Made by a program: the position numbers and the translations under genes. A stretch of 64,000 nucleotides of DNA, taken from contig NZ_CP020046.1 of NCBI RefSeq assembly GCF_002028405.1, positions 1,364,001 to 1,428,000 on the forward strand, in the 5' to 3' direction. The notes under the pieces were generated by a model. That model was not told the DNA's origin, searched no databases, and saw only the letters and a list, made by a program, of their open reading frames with translations. This DNA is from Thiomonas intermedia (GTDB taxonomy: Bacteria > Pseudomonadota > Gammaproteobacteria > Burkholderiales > Burkholderiaceae_C). Position 1 is the first letter of the stretch. Each line of letters opens with the position of its first letter. Shown here in pieces: positions 27,821 to 39,920 of this stretch.

Positions 27821-28417
27821 TCAGCCCTGAGAAGGGTCGTCGAGCTGGCTGGGGGAGAAGCCGGATCTGGGCCCCAACATCTGCGAGCGGATGGCCGGAT
27901 GCATGGCGCTGACCAGGCGCGACATCGAACTGAGCTTGTTCGACGTGTCGCGCAGATGCTCGGCCAGACGGCTGGCGATGCCCAGCGCCAGCCGCGCCGC
28001 CGCCGCCGGGTGGTCGATCACCAGGCGCTCCAGGGCCTCGCGGCTGAGTTCGGCCAGCGCCACGTCGGAATAGGCCACACAGCTCGCACTGCGAGGCGCA
28101 TCGAGCAAAACACCCATTTCTCCAAACATCTGCCCGGCCTTGGCGATGGAAACCACCAGACTGTCGCCCTGGTGCAGCGGGGCTTTCTCCACGCTGACCT
28201 CGCCGTAAAGCAGCATCAGGATGGTGCCATCGTGCGTGTCGTCGTCTTGCTGGATGAAGCGCGTGCCCGCCTGCATCCAGCGCACCTGCATCTGGTCGGC
28301 GATGAGCACGGCGTCTTCGGCGGTGAGGCGATGGCCGGGCTGTCGCAACAGCAACTGCGCGATGCGCGGCGCCCAGGTCGCATGGACGGTCTGTTGGGAA
28401 GGAGGGAGGGCGGGCAT
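27821..28417 (-). CDS. Cyclic-nucleotide-binding domain protein (Crp-like sensor domain)
   Basis: 198 residues. A cNMP-binding fold occupies about residues 45-150 (TRFIQQDDDTHDGTILMLLYGEVSV, then FGEMGVLLDAPRSASCVAYSD, the phosphate-binding cassette with its Arg). It is followed by a helix (HPAAAARLALGIASRLAEHL) that resembles the Crp dimer helix. No helix-turn-helix follows: the C terminus is short and polar. So it may be a stand-alone binding protein rather than a transcription factor. The start at 28417 is the Met nearest the domain; the frame is open further upstream. Confidence 0.82.
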   Translation of the reverse strand: MPALPPSQQTVHATWAPRIAQLLLRQPGHRLTAEDAVLIADQMQVRWMQAGTRFIQQDDDTHDGTILMLLYGEVSVEKAPLHQGDSLVVSIAKAGQMFGEMGVLLDAPRSASCVAYSDVALAELSREALERLVIDHPAAAARLALGIASRLAEHLRDTSNKLSSMSRLVSAMHPAIRSQMLGPRSGFSPSQLDDPSQG

Positions 28418-28476
28418 GGCAAAAAGCGGGGTACCGCCACATGGTAGGGCCGATGCCCTGGGCACGCGCGCTTCTT

Positions 28477-28482
28477 TACAAT
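28477..28482 (+). promoter_or_regulatory. -10 element of the metH riboswitch transcript
   Basis: TACAAT, five of six matches to the consensus, seven bases before the riboswitch begins at about 28489. No good -35 is seen. Confidence 0.55.
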
Positions 28483-28488
28483 AAGGCT

Positions 28489-28565
28489 TCCCAAGGAGCG
28501 TTGCAGCGCCTGTCGCCGAATGTGCGCCGGGCGTCAGGCTTGGGGGTCTCAACGGCGCTCATCCC
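28489..28565 (+). promoter_or_regulatory. S-adenosylhomocysteine (SAH) riboswitch
   Basis: The sequence has the layout of the SAH riboswitch. CCCAAG (28490-28495) pairs with CTTGGG (28539-28544) to close the main helix. GAGCG (28496-28500) pairs with CGCTC (28556-28560) to form the outer pseudoknot helix. Between them are GTTGCAGC, GCGTCAGGCTTGG and CAACGGCGCTC, which match the conserved blocks of the family. It begins right after a TACAAT -10 box and ends 48 bp before metH. SAH binding in this family turns expression on, so the cell would raise methionine synthesis when SAH accumulates. Confidence 0.9.
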
Positions 28566-28612
28566 TTCTTTCACCTGCGCGGTGGCGAAGGCCGACTCCC
28601 CTTGAGATCACC

Positions 28613-31333
<2,721 letters not shown>

Positions 31334-31367
31334 GCCCGCCAGGACGCCGCAGCGCGCCCAGGCGGCC

Positions 31368-31607
31368 TCAATGTTGATTGGCATAACGCATGCCCGCACG
31401 CACCGAGGCCATCGCCTGATCGACCTGCTGCAGCGCATGCATGCGCCAGCCGCCCTTGTCCGGTGCGGCGCGCAGCAGCTCCGCGCGGGCCTGCTGCAGA
31501 TCACGCAGCGCATGCATCATCGCCGGCTGGGGCGCGGCAAAGGCCGCAGGCGCGCCCAGCGTCAGGCCAACGGCCAGCATCAAGGGGGCAGCAAAACGAA
31601 CGGACAT
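31368..31607 (-). CDS. Small exported helical protein
   Basis: 79 residues: signal peptide MSVRFAAPLMLAVGLTLGAP with cleavage near AFA-APQ, then an amphipathic helical pair (MHALRDLQQARAELLRAAPD and MHALQQVDQAMASVRAGMRY). ACAGGAG precedes the ATG at 31607. No family is recognised. It may be a small periplasmic chaperone-like or stress protein; it ends 34 bp from the convergent metH stop. Confidence 0.72.
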   Translation of the reverse strand: MSVRFAAPLMLAVGLTLGAPAAFAAPQPAMMHALRDLQQARAELLRAAPDKGGWRMHALQQVDQAMASVRAGMRYANQH

Positions 31608-31717
31608 GTCAGACTCCTGTGGGACATGGCACAACGCCATGCCCGCAACAACGGCCCACGTGCATTGGTCGGTGACGTCGTGGATTACTGGTCTGCAACT
31701 GAACGTTACCAACCTGC

Positions 31718-33736
31718 CTACTGCGGGCGGGCCTCCGTGGGAATGACAGATAACAACGCTGGCGCAAGGGATTGCACAAACGAAGCCGTCATGTGCTGGC
31801 CATCCCGATAAACAACCTGTCCACGCAGTTCGGCTCGACACGTTTGCTGCGGGCAAATGACATGCCGAAGATCTATCAAGTGCGCATTCGCGAAAGGCGC
31901 AATGGCCATCTCCAGCGCAGTGTGGACACTGTCGACACTGATCGCAGCGAGCGGGTTCGAGCAGGTTTTCCACCTCGACAGCCAATGCGGCAAATTTGCT
32001 CGAGCAGACAAGCAGGCTATGCCGTCGAATCCAAGTTCTGGAGATGGATTCATGACCAAAATGCATCCGACCACTGGACTCAAACGCGCTAGAACGCTTC
32101 GCGTTCCTTCGATCCATTGGCCCTGAGTAAAAGCGTAATGGGTGGATCCCAGGTAGACGATGTCGGGACGTAACCTCTCGATTTCGGCGATGGCCCTTTG
32201 CCTCCAGAGATTGCAAACTGCATAAATGCCGTGGGCCTTGTTGTAGGTATAACTCACTTGAGAGGCAGAACAGGAGGACTTGGTCAGCACTGCGACACGC
32301 CAGTCCGGTTTGGCCAAATAGATGGAGGCGATGGCTGGAAACCACTGTGCCATGACACTGTCCCCAAAAATCACGGCTGTGTGTTTGGCCTGGGCTGGGC
32401 CGAAATCACAGACTCGAACATCAGCGCTGTGGTACCAGGTATCGCAACCGGGATGCGAGTACAGAGCTGGGAGATCCCATCGAGCCAAATCGAGCTCGAG
32501 CTGAGGCGGGCTTTGCAGAAGCTCGCGCGCAGCATCCTGCCACTGACTCATCAGAACGAATGCAAGGCCCGCGGACACAATACCGGCGCCGAGAACGGGC
32601 CACGGGCGTGACCTCAAACGCCGACGATGCACTGGCTGCTCAACCCAAAAATAAGTCAGCGATGCGAGTAGCAGGGCCAGCGCGACCATTCCCAGTCGTA
32701 CCCATGCGGAATGCCCGAGAAACGACTGACCAAGGAGCAAAACCGGCCAGTGCCACAGGTAGAGGCTGTACGAAACATTGCCGATGAACTGCGGCACACG
32801 GGCTCGGAGGAGGAAGCGCGACAACCATTGCCCAGGGCCGCGCTCCGGACGATCGAGCAAGACAAACACCGCCCCAACGCTAGGCCATACAGCGAACAAG
32901 CCCGGATAACGCAAACTGTCGTCGAGAGTCACCGCAGCTGCGATGATCAGAACGTACCCAAGGGCATTCAAAATCGACCTGCCTAGCATGGCTCGCGCCC
33001 ACCTTGGGAACTCGAGCTTCTCTCGGAGCGCGAAGGTCAAAGCACCAAGCCCGAATTCCCAGGCTCTACCCGGCATCAGATAGAAAGCCAGCTCGAGCTG
33101 TGTATGACTCCAGTACACGCCCAAACCCAGGGAAATCAGGCTTATTGCGATCCAGCCGCCGAGGAGACGTCTGCGATCAAACTGCCTGCCTTGCCAGGCG
33201 AAAGCGCCGAGCAGAAAGAGCATCAACCACGGCCACACGACATAAAACTGTTCCTCGACGCCAAGCGACCACGTGTGCAGAAACAAATTGCTGGTGGCTC
33301 CCGAGGAAAAGTAGTTGATGACTCGAGCCGAGAAGTAGAAGTTGCTTAGCCAGACCGCGGCGGCCTTTGCTGCTGCGGAATCTTCAAGCTGTCGTTGTGG
33401 GCCACTGAGAAGCCATCCAAAGACTGCAACGCTGACCAGGACCAGAATCAACGCAGGCGCCAGACGCTTGAACCTTCGAGCGTAGAAACCGACTGCATCG
33501 AACCTGCGAGTGCCTTGAACCTCGTCCCATACAAGACCGGATATGAGATAACCCGACAGTACGAAGAAGACATCTACACCGACATATCCTCCCTGCAGAA
33601 AGGGCACGCCGGCGTGTGCCGCGATAACCAGCACGATGGCTAGCGCACGCAGACTTTGCAGATCGGCGCGGAATGCAAGGCGGGTATGAGCGCCTGACTT
33701 CATGGGCTGTCCATCTGGGTAAACCTCAACGCTCAT
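31718..33736 (-). CDS. OafA/YrhL-type acyltransferase with C-terminal SGNH domain
   Basis: 672 residues. The N-terminal half is an acyltransferase-3 membrane domain (DLQSLRALAIVLVIAAH, YVGVDVFFVLSGYLI, RRFKRLAPALILV) with about ten helices. The C-terminal third is an SGNH hydrolase-like domain (AVIFGDSVMAQWFPA; a D..H pair in YRDGQHM near the end). Such fusions acetylate O-antigen or peptidoglycan at the outer face of the inner membrane. The gene is visibly richer in A and T, and in rarer codons, than all its neighbours, which suggests recent transfer. No other polysaccharide genes adjoin it. Confidence 0.92.
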   Translation of the reverse strand: MSVEVYPDGQPMKSGAHTRLAFRADLQSLRALAIVLVIAAHAGVPFLQGGYVGVDVFFVLSGYLISGLVWDEVQGTRRFDAVGFYARRFKRLAPALILVLVSVAVFGWLLSGPQRQLEDSAAAKAAAVWLSNFYFSARVINYFSSGATSNLFLHTWSLGVEEQFYVVWPWLMLFLLGAFAWQGRQFDRRRLLGGWIAISLISLGLGVYWSHTQLELAFYLMPGRAWEFGLGALTFALREKLEFPRWARAMLGRSILNALGYVLIIAAAVTLDDSLRYPGLFAVWPSVGAVFVLLDRPERGPGQWLSRFLLRARVPQFIGNVSYSLYLWHWPVLLLGQSFLGHSAWVRLGMVALALLLASLTYFWVEQPVHRRRLRSRPWPVLGAGIVSAGLAFVLMSQWQDAARELLQSPPQLELDLARWDLPALYSHPGCDTWYHSADVRVCDFGPAQAKHTAVIFGDSVMAQWFPAIASIYLAKPDWRVAVLTKSSCSASQVSYTYNKAHGIYAVCNLWRQRAIAEIERLRPDIVYLGSTHYAFTQGQWIEGTRSVLARLSPVVGCILVMNPSPELGFDGIACLSARANLPHWLSRWKTCSNPLAAISVDSVHTALEMAIAPFANAHLIDLRHVICPQQTCRAELRGQVVYRDGQHMTASFVQSLAPALLSVIPTEARPQ

Positions 33737-33805
33737 GATTGTGGAAGTGAATTGGCTAGTTCAACCATTCTCCTGAAAACACGATTCTCAAAACGCTACA
33801 AGCTG

Positions 33806-33835
33806 TAAGAAAAAAGCCGACCCTAAGGTCGGCTT
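33806..33835 (-). terminator. Intrinsic terminator of the RND efflux operon
   Basis: AAGCCGACC-CTAA-GGTCGGCTT (33814-33835) with a run of A to the left, a U-tract for the leftward transcript that ends with the RND pump gene. Confidence 0.88.
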
Positions 33836-33855
33836 CAAGGGGATTGCGGCATCCC

Positions 33856-36800
33856 TCAATGGGCGGTCGAGGCGCCTCCGCCCGGGGGATGGGCCATCGG
33901 GTCGTTGGCCTCGGATTCGCGCAGCGCCTGAGCGCGGGCTTCGTGACTGTGATCGGTGCCGAGCAGCATGTACATGGCCGGCACGACGAACAGGGTGAAC
34001 AGGGTGCCGATGGCCAGGCCGCTGGCGATCACCAGCCCCATGTTGAAGCGGCTGACCGCACCGGCACCGCTGGCGAAAATCAGCGGCATCACGCCGAGCA
34101 CCATGGAGGCCGTGGTCATCAGAATCGGGCGCAGCCGCATGCCCGCGGCATGCTCGATGGCCTCGCGCTTGCTCCGGCCTTCACGCTGCAGATTGTTGGC
34201 GAACTCCACGATCAGAATGCCGTGCTTGGAGATCAGCCCGATCAGCGTCACCAGCCCCACCTCGGTGTAGATGTTGAGTGTGGCGTGGCCGATGCCCAGA
34301 TTGATGAACAGCAGCGCGCCCGAAATCGCCATCGGCACCGAGATCAGGATGATGATGGGATCGCGGAAGCTCTCGAACTGCGCAGCGAGGGCCAGGAAGA
34401 TGATGACCAGCGCAAAGCCGAAGGTCAGCACCAGGCCGCCGGTCTCCTGCTCGTACTGCCGCGAAGGCCCGGCGAAGTCGTAGCTGTAGCCCGTGGGCAG
34501 GGTGCGCTTGGCCAAGGCCACCAGATTGTCCAGCGCCTCGCCCTGGGCGATCGTGGGCAGGGTCACACCCTGGATGGTCGCCGAGTTGAGCTGCTGGAAG
34601 TGGTTGATGGTCTCGGGCTGCACGCTGGTGGTCAGATGCACCACGGTGGACAAGGGCACCATGCTTCCGCTCGAGGTACGGACGTAGTAGTGCCGCAACT
34701 GGTTGGCATTGAGGCGGTATTGCTGCGCCACTTGCGGAATGACCTTGTAGGAGCGTCCGTCAAGTTCGAAGAAGTTGACGTAGCCCCCGCCGAGCATGGC
34801 CGACAGGGCCGAGCCGATGTCCTGCATGGTCAGGCCGAGCTGCGCCGCCATATTGCGGTCGACATTGATGCGGGTCTGCGGCAGGTCGATGCGCAGGTCG
34901 GACTGCAGGAAGATGAATTGCCCGGACTTCAGGGCGTCCTGCAGGAACTTCTGCGACACGTCGTAGAGCTTGCTCGCCGGTTCGGTGGTGGTGATCACGA
35001 ACTGGATGGGCAGGCCGCGCGAGCCTGGCAGCGGCGGCGGCTGGAACACCGCGATCTGGCTGCCGGCGATGTGGTTGAGCTTCTGCTGCAGCTCGGGCTG
35101 CATCTGCGTGGCCGTGCGCGCGCGCTCATCCCAGGGCTTGAGCACCATGCCGGCGATCACCTGACTGGGCGTGTTGAGCTGGAACACGTGGTCGGTTTCC
35201 GGGAAGGTCTTGAACACGTCGTAGACCTGTTTGGCGTAGAGCCCGCGCTGATCCAGGGTGGCCGTGGGATTGTTGAACGACACGGCGATGAGCACGCCCT
35301 GATCTTCCTGCGGCGCCAGCTCCGACATGGACGTGGAGTACAGGAAATAGATCGAACCCAGAATGATGGCGGCCATCACCGCCGTCACCGGCAGATAGTT
35401 GAGCGAACCGTCGAGGGTGCGCTCGTAGCGCTTGTGCAGGCGCTCGAAACTGTGGTCGAGGAACAGCACCAGCCGGTCCTGCCAGCTGCGGCTCTGCGGA
35501 TCGGGCGCCTTCAGCAGGTGCGAGCACATCATGGGCGACAGCGTCAGCGCGATGATGGCCGAGATGACCACCGTGCCCACCAGGGTGAAGGCAAACTCGG
35601 TGAACAACGCGCCGGTGAGCCCGCCCATGAAGCCGATGGGCACGTACACCGCCACGAGCACGATGGTCATGGCGATGATGGGGTTGGCCAACTCGCGCGC
35701 CGCGCGCACGGCGGCATCGTGCCGCGACATGCCCTCTTCGAGGTGGCGACTGATGTTCTCGACCACGATGATGGCGTCATCCACCACCAGACCGATGGCC
35801 AGCACGATCGCCAGCAGGGTGAGCAGGTTGATCGAATAGCCCAGCGCCAGCATGATGGTGAAGGTGCCGACGATGGACAGCGGTATCGCCACCAGCGGCA
35901 CGATCACCGAACGCAGCGAGCCGAGGAAGATGAACACCACGGCGGTGACGATCAGGATGGCCTCGACCAGGGTCTTGACCACTTCGTCGATGGACGACGT
36001 CACGAACTTGGTCGAGTCGTAGACGATGGCGCCATTCAGCCCTGCGGGCAACTGCTGCTGGATGGCTGGGAAGGCCTTGCGCACCCGCTCCACGACGTCG
36101 AGCAGATTGGCGCCCGGCGCCACCTGGATACCGATGAACACCGAGGACTTGCCGTCGAAGGCCACCGAGCTGTCATAGTCGTCCGACCCCAGGGTGACCT
36201 GAGCCACCTGATCGAGCCGCACCACCTGACCATTCACCGACTTCACCACCATGTTGCGGAAGCTGCTCAGCGACTTCAGGTCGGTATTGGCCGCGAGGTT
36301 GATCTGCACCATCTGGCCCTTGGTGTTGCCAGTGGCCGAGAGGTAGTTGTTGGCGGCCAGGGCCGAATAGACATCGGCAGCGGTCAGGCCGTAAGCGGCG
36401 AGCTTGTTCGGATCGAGCCAGGCGCGCAGCGCGAAGTTCTTGGCGCCGAGGATCTCGGCGGTCTGCACCCCGTCGATCGACTGCAGCTTGGGCTGCACCG
36501 AACGGGTGATGTAGTCGGTGATCTGGTTCGGCTGCAGCACATTGCTGTAGAAGCCGATGTACATGGCATCGATGGTCTGACCGATGGACACGGTGAGCAC
36601 CGGTTTCTGAGCCGCGGAAGGCAGCTGGTTGAGCACCGAGTTCACCTTGGTGTTGATCTCGGTGAGCGCCTTGTCCGGGTCGTAGTTCAGCCGCAGATTG
36701 GCGGTGATGGTGCTGCTGCTCTGCACGCTGCTCGACGTCATGTAGTCGATGCCGTTGGCCTGCGCGATGGCGTTTTCCAGGGGTGTGGTGATGAAGCTGG

Positions 36801-36984
36801 CCACCAGATTGGCATCCGCACCAGGATAGGTCGTGGTGATGGTGACCACCGCGTTTTGCGTATAGGGATACTGCAGCACCGGCAGCAGGCCCACGGAGCG
36901 CAGGCCCAGCACCAGAATCACCAGGCTGACCACGATGGCCAGCACAGGGCGATCAATGAAGATGTCTGTGAATTTCTTGTTCAT
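33856..36984 (-). CDS. RND multidrug efflux pump, inner-membrane transporter (HAE1 family)
   Basis: 1042 residues, the usual length of AcrB/MexB-type pumps. The N terminus is FIDRPVLAIVVSLVILVLG; the proton-relay Asp pair is in GLVVDDAIIVVENI; two large periplasmic loops and twelve membrane helices are as expected. It uses the proton gradient to export drugs or solvents through the adaptor and outer-membrane channel encoded just upstream. The gap to the adaptor gene is 14 bp, so the three genes form one operon. Substrate range cannot be read from the sequence. Confidence 0.95.
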   Translation of the reverse strand: MNKKFTDIFIDRPVLAIVVSLVILVLGLRSVGLLPVLQYPYTQNAVVTITTTYPGADANLVASFITTPLENAIAQANGIDYMTSSSVQSSSTITANLRLNYDPDKALTEINTKVNSVLNQLPSAAQKPVLTVSIGQTIDAMYIGFYSNVLQPNQITDYITRSVQPKLQSIDGVQTAEILGAKNFALRAWLDPNKLAAYGLTAADVYSALAANNYLSATGNTKGQMVQINLAANTDLKSLSSFRNMVVKSVNGQVVRLDQVAQVTLGSDDYDSSVAFDGKSSVFIGIQVAPGANLLDVVERVRKAFPAIQQQLPAGLNGAIVYDSTKFVTSSIDEVVKTLVEAILIVTAVVFIFLGSLRSVIVPLVAIPLSIVGTFTIMLALGYSINLLTLLAIVLAIGLVVDDAIIVVENISRHLEEGMSRHDAAVRAARELANPIIAMTIVLVAVYVPIGFMGGLTGALFTEFAFTLVGTVVISAIIALTLSPMMCSHLLKAPDPQSRSWQDRLVLFLDHSFERLHKRYERTLDGSLNYLPVTAVMAAIILGSIYFLYSTSMSELAPQEDQGVLIAVSFNNPTATLDQRGLYAKQVYDVFKTFPETDHVFQLNTPSQVIAGMVLKPWDERARTATQMQPELQQKLNHIAGSQIAVFQPPPLPGSRGLPIQFVITTTEPASKLYDVSQKFLQDALKSGQFIFLQSDLRIDLPQTRINVDRNMAAQLGLTMQDIGSALSAMLGGGYVNFFELDGRSYKVIPQVAQQYRLNANQLRHYYVRTSSGSMVPLSTVVHLTTSVQPETINHFQQLNSATIQGVTLPTIAQGEALDNLVALAKRTLPTGYSYDFAGPSRQYEQETGGLVLTFGFALVIIFLALAAQFESFRDPIIILISVPMAISGALLFINLGIGHATLNIYTEVGLVTLIGLISKHGILIVEFANNLQREGRSKREAIEHAAGMRLRPILMTTASMVLGVMPLIFASGAGAVSRFNMGLVIASGLAIGTLFTLFVVPAMYMLLGTDHSHEARAQALRESEANDPMAHPPGGGASTAH

Positions 36985-36998
36985 CGCGGGCGGCCGGT

Positions 36999-38183
36999 TC
37001 AGGAGTTGGGCACTTGCGGGTTGGCACTGTCGGCCGGCTGCACGCTGTTGTTGATCAACACCGGCGTGCCGTTGCGCAGCTTGAGCTGGCCTGCGGTGAC
37101 CACGGTCTCGCCGGCCTTCAGTCCGCTGACGATGGCCACTTGGTCGCCGCGTGTCAGGCCCGTCGTGACAAAGCGCTGCTCGGCCACGTACTTGGGCTTG
37201 CCGTTGGCGTCCTTGCCATCGTCCTTCACCAGGAAGACGGTTGCCCCATAGGGGTTGTAGGCCACGGCCGCATTGGGCAGAGTGATGTAGTCATGCGGCT
37301 CGCCGTCGGTCAGACGAACGGTGGCGAACACACCGGGCAGCAGTTCACCCTTGGGGTTGGGAATGCTGGCGCGCACGGTGAGGTTGCGGGTGGTCGTGCT
37401 CACCTGGGGCTCGACCGCAATCACCTTGGCCTCGAAGGTCTTGCCGGCAACGGCATTGGTGGTCACTTGCGCCTTCATGCCCACATGCACCAGATCGATC
37501 TGGTTCTGCGGCACGGTGAAGTCGATCTCCATCGGGTCGAGGGCCTGCAGCGTGACGGCTGCCGTGCCTGGCGCCAGATACTGGCCGAGGTTGATCTGAC
37601 GGATGCCCAGCACGCCCGAGAACGGCGCGGTGATGGTGGCCTGCGCCAGCACCGCCTTCTGCGCGTTGATCTGCTCGGCCAGCGCCTTGAGCTGGGCCTG
37701 CACGCTGGTCACATTGGCACGATCGGTGTCCACGGCGGCCTGGCTGATGGCCTGAACCTTGAGCTGCGCCTCATCGCGCTTCAGCGTGGTCTGCGCCAGA
37801 TCGAGCTGGGCCTGCAACTGACCCACCTGGGCCTGCAGTTGCGCCAGCTGGGCGCGCTGCGGCGCGTCGCTGAGCTGGGCCAGAACCTGTCCGGCGCGCA
37901 CCTTCTCGCCGGAGCGGAAGTGGATGGCGGTGACGATGCCCGCAACCTGCGGGCTCAACGAGGCCTGCTGGCTCGCGCGCAGATTGCCCAGCGCTTCCAC
38001 CGTGGGCTGCCAGGCCGATGACTGCGTCACCTGCGTCGACACGGTCTGCGGCGGGTTGGACATGCCCTTGATCGCCTTGGCGATCATGGTGTTCTTGAAG
38101 TGCTGGAACCACACCAGTCCCCCGATCAATACGGCGGCGATGATGAGCATGATGATCATGCGCTTGGTTGTGCCTTTGGTCAT
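36999..38183 (-). CDS. RND efflux periplasmic adaptor (membrane fusion protein)
   Basis: 394 residues with an N-terminal membrane anchor (MIIMLIIAAVLIGGLVWF), a lipoyl-like half (SPQVAGIVTAIHFRSGEKV), a long alpha hairpin with repeated QLQAQ heptads, a second lipoyl half (ATITAPFSGVLG) and beta-barrel domains. It bridges the pump and the outer-membrane channel. The ATG at 38183 begins the anchor; the open frame upstream is not conserved. No lipobox, so it is held by its helix. Confidence 0.94.
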   Translation of the reverse strand: MTKGTTKRMIIMLIIAAVLIGGLVWFQHFKNTMIAKAIKGMSNPPQTVSTQVTQSSAWQPTVEALGNLRASQQASLSPQVAGIVTAIHFRSGEKVRAGQVLAQLSDAPQRAQLAQLQAQVGQLQAQLDLAQTTLKRDEAQLKVQAISQAAVDTDRANVTSVQAQLKALAEQINAQKAVLAQATITAPFSGVLGIRQINLGQYLAPGTAAVTLQALDPMEIDFTVPQNQIDLVHVGMKAQVTTNAVAGKTFEAKVIAVEPQVSTTTRNLTVRASIPNPKGELLPGVFATVRLTDGEPHDYITLPNAAVAYNPYGATVFLVKDDGKDANGKPKYVAEQRFVTTGLTRGDQVAIVSGLKAGETVVTAGQLKLRNGTPVLINNSVQPADSANPQVPNS

Positions 38184-38235
38184 CTCTGAACTCCGAATGC
38201 TGTCTTGTTTGGTGTGATCGGAAAGGGGGTGGCCA

Positions 38236-39756
38236 TTACTGGGCCGACGCCTGGGCGGGTTGCGCCGCGGGCGGCGAGCCCTGGACGGCGGCATCGTTCA
38301 TCACGCCGCCGCCCATGGCCTGGTACAGCGCTGCGCTGTCGGCCAAACGCTGGGCCTGCGCCGAAATGAGGCCGATGCGGGTTTGCTGCGCCTGCTGCTG
38401 CGCGGTGAGCAGCTGCAGATAGCTGGCGGCACCGAGCAGATATTGCTGGTCGACGAGCTTGAGCGACTCCTGGGCCGATGCATCCGCTGCGGCCTGCGCC
38501 TGCAAGGTCTGCGCATCGTTCTCCAGGGCGCGCAGCGCATCGGCCACATTGCGCAAAGCCTGCAGCACCGTCTGCTGATAGTTGGCCCCGGCCGCCTGGA
38601 GACTGGCTTCGGCCGCGTTCGCCCCGGCCTTCAACCCGGCGTTGAACAACGGTTGCGCCAGGCTGCCGGCCAGCGACCACACGGCCGAACCGGGGCCGAA
38701 CAAGGCGCCCATCGTGAGCGCCTGGGTGCCCAGGCTGGCGCTGAGGTTGATCTGCGGATACAGATTGGAGATCGCCACCCCGTACTGCGCCGTCGCCGCA
38801 TGCAGCAAGGCCTGGCTGGCGCGAATGTCAGGCCGCTGCTGCACCAGCGCCGAGGGCACGACCACGGGCAGCGTCTGCGGCAGCGCAAAGGCCGACAGGG
38901 TGAAACGCGGCAAGTCGGCCGCGCCGGGCTCCTTGCCGATCAGCACCGCCAGCAGATGATCGGTCTGCTCAAGCTTGTTGCGCAGCGGGGGCACGCTGGC
39001 GCGCGTCTGCTCGACCTGGGTTTCCAGAGTCAGCACATCGGTACGGGCGGCGGCGCCGAGCGCAAACCGCTTGCGGGCAATCTCGAGCTGGTTCTGCTGC
39101 GCCTTCAGAATGGCCTCGGTGGCTTCGATCTGGGCGCCGAGCTGGGCCTGGGTGAAGGCGGCGGTGACCACATTGGCAGCCAGGGTCAGCCTTGCGCCTT
39201 CGAGCTGGAACTGCTGATAGTGCGCCTGCGCCGCCAGGGCTTCGAGAGCGCGGCGGTTGCCCCCGAACAGGTCGAAGTCGTAACCCACCGCAATGCCTGC
39301 GTTATAGAGGTTGTAGGTGGTCGTCCTATCGCCGCTCTGGCCGGTGCTCGCCGCATTCGCCTGGTTGCGACTCGCACCGAGCTTGGCATTCACCGTGGGG
39401 TAAAGCGTGGAACCGGCCTGAGCCTCATAAGTCTGCTGGGCTTGCCGCAGCGTGGCTTCGGCCGCGGCCAGCGACGGACTGTTGTGCAGCGCCGCATCCA
39501 CCAGACCGTCGAGCTGCGAGGAACCATACGCACGCCACCAGTCGGGGGCGATGCGATCAGCGGTCTGGAATCGCTGCACCCCGCCCAGCGGACCCGGCGC
39601 CGATGCTGTCTGCGCGGGCAAGCCCTGGCGCGTGTATTGCGCTGCGGCGGGCGCCTTGGGCGTTTGGAAATCGGGGCCGACCGTGGTGCAACCCCCGAGC
39701 AGGGCGGCGCAGAGGGACAACCACAAGACGCGAGGAGTCGCGGGCAAATTCTGCAT
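38236..39756 (-). CDS. RND efflux outer-membrane channel (NodT family lipoprotein)
   Basis: 506 residues with a lipoprotein signal (lipobox LLGGC) and two outer-membrane efflux domains. Hallmarks are FQTADRIAPDWWRAYGSSQL, YDFDLFGGNRRALEAL and the repeat of that pattern in the second half, and VPSALVQQRPDIRASQALL. It forms the trimeric TolC-like duct. It is the first gene of the operon (channel, adaptor, pump), an order less common than adaptor first. Divergent from the AraC regulator. Confidence 0.93.
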   Translation of the reverse strand: MQNLPATPRVLWLSLCAALLGGCTTVGPDFQTPKAPAAAQYTRQGLPAQTASAPGPLGGVQRFQTADRIAPDWWRAYGSSQLDGLVDAALHNSPSLAAAEATLRQAQQTYEAQAGSTLYPTVNAKLGASRNQANAASTGQSGDRTTTYNLYNAGIAVGYDFDLFGGNRRALEALAAQAHYQQFQLEGARLTLAANVVTAAFTQAQLGAQIEATEAILKAQQNQLEIARKRFALGAAARTDVLTLETQVEQTRASVPPLRNKLEQTDHLLAVLIGKEPGAADLPRFTLSAFALPQTLPVVVPSALVQQRPDIRASQALLHAATAQYGVAISNLYPQINLSASLGTQALTMGALFGPGSAVWSLAGSLAQPLFNAGLKAGANAAEASLQAAGANYQQTVLQALRNVADALRALENDAQTLQAQAAADASAQESLKLVDQQYLLGAASYLQLLTAQQQAQQTRIGLISAQAQRLADSAALYQAMGGGVMNDAAVQGSPPAAQPAQASAQ

Positions 39757-39920
39757 AGGGCGCGTTCCGGAAAGACGGAGGAGCAACGGGAAGGAAAGGA
39801 GGCAAACACAGCGCGTTGCCGGAGGCCCTCACCTGTCGGCGAGGACGCCTCCTGCTGTGCGAAAGACGGCTGATTCTAGGAGGTGCCTCGGAATTTTGCC
39901 GACCACGCTCCCCCGATTCG

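Noticed and set aside
33844-37251. Open frame of more than 1100 codons opposite the RND pump gene
   Set aside because: It is His/Gln/Arg-rich, has no homology pattern, and mirrors the codon structure of a clear pump gene. High GC makes such antisense frames common.
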